From NCBI GenBank assembly GCA_031551755.1, contig JAVBNE010000069.1:3463-67462 (forward strand): DNA of 64,000 bases, read 5' to 3'. This stretch comes from JAVBMU01 sp031551755 (lineage in GTDB: Bacteria; Actinomycetota; Actinomycetes; Actinomycetales; Cellulomonadaceae). A model generated the notes under the pieces. That model saw only the letters and a program-made list of their open reading frames with translations. It was not told the origin of the DNA and did no database searches. Shown here in pieces: positions 44,026 through 52,509 of this stretch (the stretch's first letter is position 1; every line of letters starts with the position of its first letter). Made by a program: the position numbers and the translations under genes.

Positions 44026-45444
44026 GTGTCGAATCCGGACGAGAACATTATGGACGTCTGGGCGCAGACCTTGAGCATTCTGGAGTCCAGCCCGGACATC
44101 ACCCAACGGCAGATCGCGTTCATCCGGCTGGCGAAACCACTGGCCATCCTCGATGACACCGTTTTCATCGCAGTCCCGCACGAGCAAACGCGCACCTACC
44201 TCGAAACCAGCGTCCGCGACGACTTGGTGACTGCCGTCTCCTCCTGTCTCGGTCGCGAAGTCCGTTTCGGTATCACCGTGGACCAGCAGCTCAGTTCCGA
44301 GCCGGTGGTCGCACCAGCGGCGATCCCCGCGGTCGAACGCCCTGAAGTCGACCTGGATGATGACACCGAGCCTCGGCCCACTCCCCCCTTGCCTCGGCCG
44401 AAAGCCGAGCCGACGCGCCTGAATCCGAAGTACATCTTCGAAACTTTTGTCATCGGTCCGTCCAACCGGTTCGCCCATGCGGCAGCCGTCGCGGTCGCCG
44501 AGGCGCCAGCCAAGGCGTACAACCCCCTGTTCATCTATGGCGGCTCGGGGCTGGGCAAGACCCACCTCCTGCACGCCATCGGGCACTATGCGCACAATCT
44601 CTACCCGCATGTGCGGGTCCGTTATGTGAACTCTGAGGAGTTCACCAATGACTTCATCAACTCGATCGGCGAGGGCAAGGCTGGTGCCTTCCAACGACGC
44701 TACCGGGACGTCGACGTCCTGCTGATCGACGACATCCAGTTCCTGCAAGGCAAGGAACAGACGATGGAGGAGTTCTTCCACACCTTCAACGCCCTCCACA
44801 ACGCCAACAAGCAACTCGTCATCACATCCGATGTGCCGCCCAAACAACTCAACGGCTTCGAGGACCGCCTACGGTCCCGGTTCGAGTGGGGCCTGATCAC
44901 CGACGTCCAGCCACCTGACCTCGAAACCCGCATCGCCATCCTGCGCAAGAAGGCCGCAAGCGAACGACTGGCGGCCCCGGCCGACGTCTTGTCCTACATC
45001 GGTTCACGGATCTCAACGAATATTCGGGAGCTCGAGGGCGCCCTGATCCGTGTCACGGCCTTCGCCAACCTCAACCGCCAGGAAGTCGACCTTCCGCTGG
45101 CTGAGATCGTGTTGAAGGACCTCATCACTGACGAGGATGCCGCCGAGATCACGCCGGCAACGATCATCGGACAGACCGCTGCCTACTTCGGACTGACGAT
45201 CGAGGATCTCTGCGGCAGCTCTCGCTCACGTGTCCTGGTCACCGCCCGCCAGATCGCAATGTACCTCTGCCGTGAACTCACCGACCTCTCACTTCCCAAG
45301 ATCGGACAACAGTTCGGCGGCCGGGACCACACCACGGTCATGCACGCCAACCGCAAGATCTCCGAGCAGATGGCCGAGCGACGATCGACGTACAACCAGG
45401 TGACCGAGCTGACCAGCCGCATCAAACAGCAGCAACGAAGCTAG
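44026..45444 (+). CDS. dnaA: Chromosomal replication initiator DnaA
   Basis: 472 residues from GTG at 44026 (GTGAGGAC upstream); frame is open upstream from 43909, but the family start is VSNPDENIMDVW. Domain I (helicase-interaction) is residues 1-90, a short acidic linker is 90-130, and domain III AAA+ has GGSGLGKTHLLHAIGHY (Walker A), LLIDDIQFLQGKEQTMEEFFHTFN (Walker B) and DRLRSRFEWGL. Domain IV HTH carries GRDHTTVMHANRKI, which reads DnaA boxes. DnaA-ATP opens oriC, which flanks the gene on both sides. Confidence 0.98.
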   Translation: MSNPDENIMDVWAQTLSILESSPDITQRQIAFIRLAKPLAILDDTVFIAVPHEQTRTYLETSVRDDLVTAVSSCLGREVRFGITVDQQLSSEPVVAPAAIPAVERPEVDLDDDTEPRPTPPLPRPKAEPTRLNPKYIFETFVIGPSNRFAHAAAVAVAEAPAKAYNPLFIYGGSGLGKTHLLHAIGHYAHNLYPHVRVRYVNSEEFTNDFINSIGEGKAGAFQRRYRDVDVLLIDDIQFLQGKEQTMEEFFHTFNALHNANKQLVITSDVPPKQLNGFEDRLRSRFEWGLITDVQPPDLETRIAILRKKAASERLAAPADVLSYIGSRISTNIRELEGALIRVTAFANLNRQEVDLPLAEIVLKDLITDEDAAEITPATIIGQTAAYFGLTIEDLCGSSRSRVLVTARQIAMYLCRELTDLSLPKIGQQFGGRDHTTVMHANRKISEQMAERRSTYNQVTELTSRIKQQQRS

Positions 45445-46114
45445 GTCGTCCACAGCCCCGCATCGCCGCCATGCACATTCACACAGGCAAGCTGTCCACA
45501 GGGTGTGGCACTCATCCCACACATATACACAGTCATCGATACCTGCAATTTCAACGTTCATCAGTGGCGCGGTACGTAGACAGGTGATCTGTCCACAGCC
45601 TTGCCCACAGCCCGCTCGCCCATGAAGCACGCCGGCATCCCCAACCTTGTCAACACGTACGATCTGGGAGCTGTCAGAGCCGTGACCTTCACCCTCAAGG
45701 AGAAGTTCACAGTTGTGAATTGCGCTGTGGATAACTGTGGATGACTGCCGTCCAGCTGTGCACGACCATCGCTCTTACGGTGGACGGTCTGTGGGGAGAT
45801 TTCCGCCATCCACATGGACGCCGACTTGTCCACGTCGTCATCCCCCGCTCCTCCACACCCAGAACGGTCGCCTCACCTGCGTATACGACGGTTGTCCACG
45901 GTTTGCACAACGCCTACTACTACGACGATTCATCTACGAGGGAGATTTTCGAGCACCTTCATCAGCCTGTGACCCCGCCTACTGGTCAACCGGGCGACCC
46001 ACCGTCATCCAGGCTCCGACCAGCCGCTAGCTCGCGTAGGGTGGCGCCAGAAGAGCACAGGGATCTCCCCCTGGGCCGACGTAGCTGCCTGTCGTACGGA
46101 TGAGAGGGTGTGGG
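45445..46114. other. oriC: dnaA-dnaN intergenic region, main oriC
   Basis: About ten DnaA-box-like sites: TCGTCCACA 45446-45454, CTGTCCACA 45492-45500 and 45589-45597, TTGCCCACA 45601-45609, TGTGGATAA 45726-45734 (perfect, reverse), TGTGGATGA 45736-45744, and TTGTCCACG 45826-45834 and 45892-45900. AT-richer stretches near 45520-45560 and 45905-45960 are candidate unwinding segments. The box density and position between dnaA and dnaN are typical of actinobacterial oriC. Confidence 0.9.
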
Positions 46115-47245
46115 ATGAAGTTCCGCGTTGAGCGTGATGTCCTGGCGGACGCGGTGACCTGGACCGCACGAACACTACCTACCCGCCCTCCCGCTCCGGT
46201 GCTGGCAGGGGTCCGCATCGAAGCCGATGCGGATGGCACCTTGGGACTCGCCAGCTTCGATTACGAAGTCTCCGCCCGTTCCGAGATCCCCGCCGAGGTC
46301 AGCGATCCAGGAACCATCTTGGTTTCCGGACGCCTGCTGGCTGAGATCTCTCGCGCCTTCCCCGCCAAGCCGGTCGACTTCGCAGTCGACGGCGCCAAGG
46401 TTTCGGTCACTTGCGGCGCAAGTAGATTCACGCTCCTGACCATGCCGGTCGACGATTACCCAGCATTGCCGGCGATGCCGGAGATCTCAGGCACGGTCTC
46501 GGCGGACGAGTTGACTCATGCCGTCGCACAAGTGACAGTGGCCGCCAGTCGCGACGACACCTTGCCCCTGCTCACAGGTGTGCGGATGGAGATCGAGGGC
46601 GAGCGGATCACCATGCTCTCGACTGACCGATACCGGCTCGCGCTGCGCGAACTGACTTGGACACCGGCTTCCCCGGGATACTCGGCGATCGCCCTGGTGC
46701 GGGCCCGGACACTCAACGACGTCGCCAAGTCGCTGGGCGGCGCCGGTCAGGTGAACATCGGCCTCAACACGGGTGGCGGTATCGACCTCATCGGATTCGA
46801 GGCCGGTGGGCGGCACACCACCTCCCAGTTGGTAAACGGTGACTACCCGGCTGTGCGTCGCCTGTTCCCCGAAGAGACGCCGATCCACGCGGTCGTCCCC
46901 ACCCAGTCGCTGATCGACGCCGCCAAGCGGGTCGCGCTGGTGGCGGAGCGCAATACCCCTATTCGCCTCTCATTCAGCGAAGGCCAGGTGGTGCTGGACG
47001 CCGGTCAGGGCGACGATGCGCAAGCATCGGAGGCGCTGGAGGCCGTCCTGGTCGGTGAAGACATCTCGGTGGCATTCAATCCGCATTTCCTGCTCGATGG
47101 TCTGGGTGCGCTCGGTACGGATTTCGTCCGGCTGAGCTTCACACATCCGAATAAGCCGGTCGAGTTCACCGGCCAAGACTCGCTCGAGGGCGAGGATTCA
47201 TCGCATTACCGCTATCTGCTCGTGCCTATTCGTTTCGGTGGCTGA
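46115..47245 (+). CDS. dnaN: DNA polymerase III beta sliding clamp
   Basis: 376 residues from the ATG at 46115 (MKFRVERDVLADAVTWTARTLPTRPPAPVLAGV); an ATG at 46100 is in frame but less family-like. Three repeated clamp domains are recognisable. The C-terminal hydrophobic pocket end is HYRYLLVPIRFGG. The ring holds Pol III and many partners on DNA. Typical length and position after oriC. Confidence 0.97.
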   Translation: MKFRVERDVLADAVTWTARTLPTRPPAPVLAGVRIEADADGTLGLASFDYEVSARSEIPAEVSDPGTILVSGRLLAEISRAFPAKPVDFAVDGAKVSVTCGASRFTLLTMPVDDYPALPAMPEISGTVSADELTHAVAQVTVAASRDDTLPLLTGVRMEIEGERITMLSTDRYRLALRELTWTPASPGYSAIALVRARTLNDVAKSLGGAGQVNIGLNTGGGIDLIGFEAGGRHTTSQLVNGDYPAVRRLFPEETPIHAVVPTQSLIDAAKRVALVAERNTPIRLSFSEGQVVLDAGQGDDAQASEALEAVLVGEDISVAFNPHFLLDGLGALGTDFVRLSFTHPNKPVEFTGQDSLEGEDSSHYRYLLVPIRFGG

Positions 47246-47268
47246 GTAGACCCGCAGAGGGGACTTCC

Positions 47269-48174
47269 ATGGGCATACATCTGGGACTTGTCGGTCTTGG
47301 CAAGATGGGTGACAATATGCGCACTCGTCTGCGGGCGGGGGGCATTGAGGTCACGGGTTACGACCCGCGGCCGGAGGTATCAGATGTGCCGACCTTGGCC
47401 GCATTGGTGGATCGGCTGCCGGCAGACGCCCCCAAACTCGTGTGGGTGATGGTGCCGGCAGGGGCCCCGACCCTTTCCGTGGTGACTGAGCTGGGCACTT
47501 TGTTGCGACCCGGCGATGTGGTGATCGAGGGCGGTAACTCGCATTACGCAACTGATCAGGAGCGTGCGAGGGAATTAGCTGAGCGTGGCATCGGATACCT
47601 CGATGTCGGTGTGTCCGGCGGTGTCTGGGGGTTGGAGAACGGCTATGGCCTGATGGTCGGTGGTGAGAACAATGTCGTGGCGGCCGCAATGCCGGTCTTC
47701 GACGCTCTGCGCCCGCCCGGGCCACAAGGCGAAGGCTTCGTTCACGCCGGCCCTGTCGGTGCCGGGCACTTCGCCAAGATGGTCCACAACGGCATCGAAT
47801 ACGGCCTCATGCAGGCCTATGCCGAGGGCTACGAACTACTCGCGGCCAAAGAGCTCGTGACGGATGTGCACGGCACCATGAAAGCCTGGATGCGCGGTAC
47901 CGTCGTACGGTCATGGTTGCTGGATCTCTTCGTGCGAGCTCTGGACGAGGACCCACAGCTAGCGCGAATCGATGACTGGGTGGATGACACCGGTGAAGGC
48001 CGCTGGACCGTCGATGAGGCCATCGATAATGCGGTACCGCTGCCTGTGATTTCTGCCGCGCTGTTTGCGCGATTCGCCTCACGACAGGAGGAATCACCTG
48101 CGATGAAGGCCGTGGCGGCGTTGCGTCAGCAATTCGGCGGGCACGCGGTCAAACCCGCAGGTCCCGGCGTCTAG
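47269..48174 (+). CDS. gnd: 6-phosphogluconate dehydrogenase, short (GntZ/NAD-type) form
   Basis: 301 residues. Oxidatively decarboxylates 6-phosphogluconate to ribulose 5-phosphate. N-terminal Rossmann motif LGLVGLGKMGDNMRTRL; substrate and catalytic motifs EGGNSHYATD, LDVGVSGGVWGLENGYGLMVGG and HFAKMVHNGIEYGLMQAYAEGY (catalytic Lys-Met-x-His-Asn). The length is that of the short family, often NAD-preferring, rather than the roughly 480-residue NADP form. It lies between dnaN and recF, an order kept in many actinobacteria. Confidence 0.94.
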   Translation: MGIHLGLVGLGKMGDNMRTRLRAGGIEVTGYDPRPEVSDVPTLAALVDRLPADAPKLVWVMVPAGAPTLSVVTELGTLLRPGDVVIEGGNSHYATDQERARELAERGIGYLDVGVSGGVWGLENGYGLMVGGENNVVAAAMPVFDALRPPGPQGEGFVHAGPVGAGHFAKMVHNGIEYGLMQAYAEGYELLAAKELVTDVHGTMKAWMRGTVVRSWLLDLFVRALDEDPQLARIDDWVDDTGEGRWTVDEAIDNAVPLPVISAALFARFASRQEESPAMKAVAALRQQFGGHAVKPAGPGV

Positions 48175-48186
48175 TGTCGACTGGCA

Positions 48187-49383
48187 ATGTATTTCTCGCA
48201 TGTCTCGCTGAATGATTTTCGCTCGTATGATGCGGTCGATGTCGAATTTGAGCCGGGAATTAATGCCTTGGTCGGACCTAATGGCCAGGGGAAGACCAAC
48301 CTGATCGAGGCCCTCGGCTATCTGGCGACGTTGAGCAGCCACCGGGTACCGTCCGATGCGGCGCTGGTCCGAGCTGGCGCTGAGCGTGCAGTGATACGTG
48401 CCCGGGTGGTCAGGGGTGATCGTGCGCAGTCGATCGACATCGAAATCACGCCAGGGAGGGCGAATCGGGCTCGAATCAACCGCTCCCCTGCGAAGCCGCG
48501 CGACATTCTCGGAATTGCTCGCACGGTGCTCTTCGCACCCGAGGATCTGTCGCTGGTCAAGGGGGATCCCGACGGCCGACGGCGCTACCTGGACCAGCTA
48601 GCGGTGCTCTTCGTACCGCGAGTGGCGGGGTTGCTCAGCGACTACGACCGGGTACTCAAGCAGCGCGCCGCCCTGCTCAAGTCAGCCGGTATCGTGCGGC
48701 GCGGTGGCGCGGGAGTATCGGCGTTGGAGACCTTGGAGGTCTGGGATGCGCGACTCGCCGGCCTCGGCGCAGAGATCACTGCCTTGCGCTACCAGCTGGT
48801 CGGTGCGCTGGCGCCCTATGTCTCGGCCGCCTATGAGCAAGTCAGTGCTGGGCAGGGCGAGGCGGTTGTGACCTACCTTTCGTCGGTTGCCGGTGGTGGT
48901 GGTCCCGCGGGCGAATTGGCCGGCGATGCGGCCGATGCAGCAACGGTCTCCGCGGCGATGCTGGAGGCTATGGCCGAGGTGCGGAACAAGGAGATCGAGC
49001 GCGGGGTCAATCTAGTGGGCCCGCATCGCGATGATGTCGGGCTGGTCCTCGGCGATCTCCCGGCAAAGGGCTACGCGAGCCATGGTGAGTCCTGGTCCTT
49101 CGCGCTGGCCTTGAAGCTCGCCTCTTACCGCCTGCTGGCTGAGGGACCCGCGCAAGGCCATGACCATCTGCCTTGGGTTTCGAACTGGGGGCCGGACAGC
49201 GAGCCGGTGCTGGTCCTTGACGACGTCTTCGCCGAGTTGGATGTGCGCCGGCGCGATCGGTTGGCGGAACTGGTCGCGAAGGCCGGTCAAGTCATCATCA
49301 CGGCCGCAGTGCCGGCAGATGTCCCGAGAGAGTTGGTCGGGGCGCACTTCGACGTCTCCCAAGGTCAGGTGCGTCGTGTCTGA
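48187..49383 (+). CDS. recF: DNA replication/repair protein RecF
   Basis: 398 residues. An SMC-like ATPase that loads RecA at gaps with RecO and RecR. Starts MYFSHVSLNDFRSYD; Walker A LVGPNGQGKTNLIEALGYL; signature VNLVGPHRDDVGLVLGDLPAKGYASHGESWSFALALKLA; Walker B EPVLVLDDVFAELDVRRRDRLAEL. Normal length. Ends inside the start of the DUF721 gene. Confidence 0.97.
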   Translation: MYFSHVSLNDFRSYDAVDVEFEPGINALVGPNGQGKTNLIEALGYLATLSSHRVPSDAALVRAGAERAVIRARVVRGDRAQSIDIEITPGRANRARINRSPAKPRDILGIARTVLFAPEDLSLVKGDPDGRRRYLDQLAVLFVPRVAGLLSDYDRVLKQRAALLKSAGIVRRGGAGVSALETLEVWDARLAGLGAEITALRYQLVGALAPYVSAAYEQVSAGQGEAVVTYLSSVAGGGGPAGELAGDAADAATVSAAMLEAMAEVRNKEIERGVNLVGPHRDDVGLVLGDLPAKGYASHGESWSFALALKLASYRLLAEGPAQGHDHLPWVSNWGPDSEPVLVLDDVFAELDVRRRDRLAELVAKAGQVIITAAVPADVPRELVGAHFDVSQGQVRRV

Positions 49384-49993
49384 TGAGGATCATGCCGCGA
49401 TGCAGTCGCCGGCATCACCCGGACCGTTCGCTGGTTCGTCGCGCTCAGCTGCCGACTCGCCAACACCTTCGCTGGGGTTGCCGGTCAGCGAGGTGGCCGA
49501 TCTGACACCGCCGGAACAGGTCGCGAGGGCCGCATTGAACCGGGCCAAGGCAGCTGCTCGGGCCAAAGGCATTCGTCCTGGGCGAGGCCCCCGGCGCATT
49601 CTGGCCGAGCCTGTGACCTCGGGTCCTCGCCCCGGCGGCCGTGACCCTCAACGGGTTGCGGACGTGGTGTCGCGGTTGGTCGCGGAGAAGGGGTGGACCG
49701 CAGATGTCTCGGTAGGCGGCGTCATCGGCCGGTGGCGGGAGGTCGTGGGTGATCAGATCGCGGATCACTGCACTCCTGAGACGTTCGACGACAAGGCGCT
49801 GGTCGTGCGGGCCGATTCGACGGCCTGGGCCACTCAAGTGCAGATCCTCATTCCCCGCCTGCTCGAGCGGTTAACGGTCGAGGTCGGTGAGGGCGTTGTC
49901 GAGAAAGTCACCGTCCTTGGCCCGGCGGGTCCAAGTTTTCGCAGAGGTCCACGGTCCGTGCGGGGTCCGGGAGCCCGCGACACCTGGGGCTGA
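49376..49993 (+). CDS. DUF721 (DciA-like) protein
   Basis: 205 residues starting at GTG 49376, overlapping recF by eight bases. The N-terminal 110 residues are flexible and basic (AALNRAKAAARAKGIRPGRGPRR). The DUF721/DciA domain follows: VADVVSRLVAEKGWTADVSVGGVIGRWREVVGDQIADHCTPETF then LVVRADSTAWATQVQILIPRLLERLTVEVG. DciA proteins are the ancestral bacterial loader partners of replicative helicase DnaB. Its position between recF and gyrB is conserved in actinobacteria. Confidence 0.9.
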   Translation: MSDEDHAAMQSPASPGPFAGSSRSAADSPTPSLGLPVSEVADLTPPEQVARAALNRAKAAARAKGIRPGRGPRRILAEPVTSGPRPGGRDPQRVADVVSRLVAEKGWTADVSVGGVIGRWREVVGDQIADHCTPETFDDKALVVRADSTAWATQVQILIPRLLERLTVEVGEGVVEKVTVLGPAGPSFRRGPRSVRGPGARDTWG

Positions 49994-50327
49994 GCACACC
50001 CTCCTCGGGTGTTGTGGATACCCATGTGGATAACAATGTGAAGGACTGGTCCAGGTACTGGCCGGATCTGTCGCAGATGGCCCACCGATGTGCCCGGGAT
50101 GCCAGGAAATCAGCGGCCCGCGGACCCTTGGCAGGTAGACTATGAAGGTCGTTCCCGGGATGCGTTTTCGCTTGTCGCCCGTACCCGGTTCCTGAGGGGG
50201 CCGCACGGTCGCGATGGTCGGCGTGGGCCGTTCCCGGGATCAGGAGAACCGTGCACCTATCACTGAGAATTCGCCAGAACCCGGCGTCTTCGCGGTGTGT
50301 GGATGATGATGAGGAGCCTTCCCGCCA
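49994..50327. promoter_or_regulatory. gyrB upstream region with a DnaA box
   Basis: 334 bp with no gene. A perfect reverse DnaA box TGTGGATAA is at 50025-50033, with a related TGTGGATAC at 50013-50021. It presumably includes the supercoiling-sensitive gyrB promoter; no certain -10 could be fixed. Confidence 0.6.
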
Positions 50328-52436
50328 GTGTCCGACCAGACTGACACCACCCGCACATCTGCCCCCATCTCCAACGGCAACTCCCGACCGGTCGACGGTG
50401 ACTACGGCGCCTCTGCGATCACGGTGCTCGAAGGGCTGGAGGCCGTCCGCAAACGACCGGGCATGTACATCGGTTCCACGGGTGAACGCGGCCTCCATCA
50501 CCTTGTGTACGAGGTTGTGGACAACTCGGTGGATGAAGCCCTCGCGGGCCACGCCACCTCGATCGATGTCACCCTGCTCGCCGATGGCGGTGTCCGGGTC
50601 GTCGATGACGGACGCGGTATCCCTGTCGAGATCCATCCAACCGAGGGCCGGCCGACCGTCGAGGTCGTCATGACCATCCTGCATGCCGGTGGAAAGTTCG
50701 GCGGTGGCGGCTATGCGGTTTCCGGTGGTTTGCACGGAGTGGGCATCTCGGTCGTGAATGCCCTGTCGCGCAAGGTCGTCACCGAGGTTCGCCGTGATGG
50801 GCACGTGTGGACCCAGCGATTCGCCGATGGCGGAAAGCCCGACGGTTCGCTTGAAAAGGGCGCCGCAGTCGAGGGCACGGGAACCACGCAGACTTTCTGG
50901 GCCGACCCACTGATCTTCGAGACCACGAGCTACGACTTCGAGACCCTTCGGGCTCGTTTCCAGCAGATGGCATTTCTGAACAAGGGCCTGCGGATAACCT
51001 TGCGCGACGAGCGGCCCGAACACCTGGGCACCGAGGACGAGGTGACCGGCGGTGGAGCGAGTGCCGTGAGCCCGGAACCCGGCTCCGAGGACCAACCGGC
51101 GGAATCCACCGCCGAGGTCGCGGCAGCTCCGGCGCGAACCGTCACGTACAAGTACGACGGTGGGTTGGTCGATTACGTGGCCCACCTGAACTCCACGAAG
51201 AAGGTCGAGCGGGTCCATCCCGAGATCATCGACTTCGAAGCCGAGGACACCACCAAGCGCATCTCCGTCGAGATCGCGATGCAGTGGACCAGCGCTTATT
51301 CCGAGTCGGTGCATACCTACGCCAACACGATCTCGACAACCGAGGGTGGTACCCACGAAGAGGGTTTCCGGGCGGCGCTCACCGGGCTGGTGAACCGTTA
51401 CGCCCGCGACAAGGCGATCCTCAAGGACAAAGATGAGAACCTGACGGGCGACGACGTCCGCGAAGGTCTCACCGCCGTATTGTCGATCAAGCTCGGCGAA
51501 CCACAATTCGAGGGTCAGACCAAGACGAAACTCGGCAATACCGAGGCCAAGACGTTCGTCCAGAAGGTCGTCAACGATCAGCTGGGCGACTGGCTCGATT
51601 CGCACCCGAACGAGGCCAAGGACGTCATTCGCAAGGCGATCCAGGCATCCCAGGCTCGATTGGCCGCCCGTAAGGCACGCGAGGCGACCCGCCGCAAGGG
51701 CCTCCTTGAAGCCGGTGGCATGCCCGGGAAGCTGCGCGACTGCCAGTCGAATAAGCCGGAGGACTGCGAGGTCTTCATCGTCGAAGGTGACTCCGCCGGT
51801 GGCTCGGCGGTGCGTGGCCGTAACCCGCATAACCAGGCGATCCTGCCGATCCGAGGCAAGATCCTGAACGTCGAGCGTGCGCGCCTCGACCGCGCGCTGG
51901 GTAATCAAGAGGTCCAGTCGCTCATCACGGCCTTCGGCACCGGCATCGGCGAGGACTTCGACCTGAACAAGCTGCGGTATCACAAGATCGTGCTCATGGC
52001 CGATGCCGACGTCGACGGCCAGCACATCTGCACACTCCTGCTGACCCTGCTGTTTCGCTATATGCGCCCATTGATCGAGCAGGAGTACGTCTACCTGGCC
52101 CAGCCACCGCTGTACCGGCTCAAATGGTCTAACGCGCCGCACGATTATGTTTACTCCGACCGGGAACGGGACGCCGCGCTGGAGGCGGGGCAGGCCGCCG
52201 GTAAACGCATTCCGAAAGACAACGGCATCCAGCGGTACAAAGGCTTGGGCGAGATGGACTATGCCGAACTGTGGGATACCACGATGGACCCGGCGCACCG
52301 CACCTTACTCCAGGTCACTCTTGATGACGCCGCGGCCGCCGACGAGATCTTCTCCGTGCTCATGGGAGAAGACGTCGAATCGCGTCGCAACTTCATTCAG
52401 CGCAATGCCAAGGATGTGAGGTTCCTGGATATCTGA
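50328..52436 (+). CDS. gyrB: DNA gyrase subunit B
   Basis: 702 residues, GTG start with GAGGAG 12 bases upstream. GHKL ATPase: EGLEAVRKRPGMYIGSTG, VDNSVDEALAGHA, DDGRGIPVEIHP and GGGGYAVSGGLHGVGISVVNALS. The TOPRIM domain has the EGDSAGGSA metal site and LPIRGKILNVE. An acidic/Ala-rich insertion of about 25 residues (near 240-265, SPEPGSEDQPAESTAEV) is specific to this lineage. No intein. With GyrA it introduces negative supercoils. Confidence 0.98.
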   Translation: MSDQTDTTRTSAPISNGNSRPVDGDYGASAITVLEGLEAVRKRPGMYIGSTGERGLHHLVYEVVDNSVDEALAGHATSIDVTLLADGGVRVVDDGRGIPVEIHPTEGRPTVEVVMTILHAGGKFGGGGYAVSGGLHGVGISVVNALSRKVVTEVRRDGHVWTQRFADGGKPDGSLEKGAAVEGTGTTQTFWADPLIFETTSYDFETLRARFQQMAFLNKGLRITLRDERPEHLGTEDEVTGGGASAVSPEPGSEDQPAESTAEVAAAPARTVTYKYDGGLVDYVAHLNSTKKVERVHPEIIDFEAEDTTKRISVEIAMQWTSAYSESVHTYANTISTTEGGTHEEGFRAALTGLVNRYARDKAILKDKDENLTGDDVREGLTAVLSIKLGEPQFEGQTKTKLGNTEAKTFVQKVVNDQLGDWLDSHPNEAKDVIRKAIQASQARLAARKAREATRRKGLLEAGGMPGKLRDCQSNKPEDCEVFIVEGDSAGGSAVRGRNPHNQAILPIRGKILNVERARLDRALGNQEVQSLITAFGTGIGEDFDLNKLRYHKIVLMADADVDGQHICTLLLTLLFRYMRPLIEQEYVYLAQPPLYRLKWSNAPHDYVYSDRERDAALEAGQAAGKRIPKDNGIQRYKGLGEMDYAELWDTTMDPAHRTLLQVTLDDAAAADEIFSVLMGEDVESRRNFIQRNAKDVRFLDI

Positions 52437-52509
52437 CCAGGCGGACTCACCCGGGCCTCCGCGCCTGGAAGCTCAGCACAGCGCGATTCGAGAGAAACGA
52501 AGGTAAACG

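Noticed and set aside
49908..52298. A 796-codon open frame antisense to gyrB
   Set aside because: It is the antisense of a strongly conserved gene, with no family motif or ribosome site; long antisense frames are common at this GC content.
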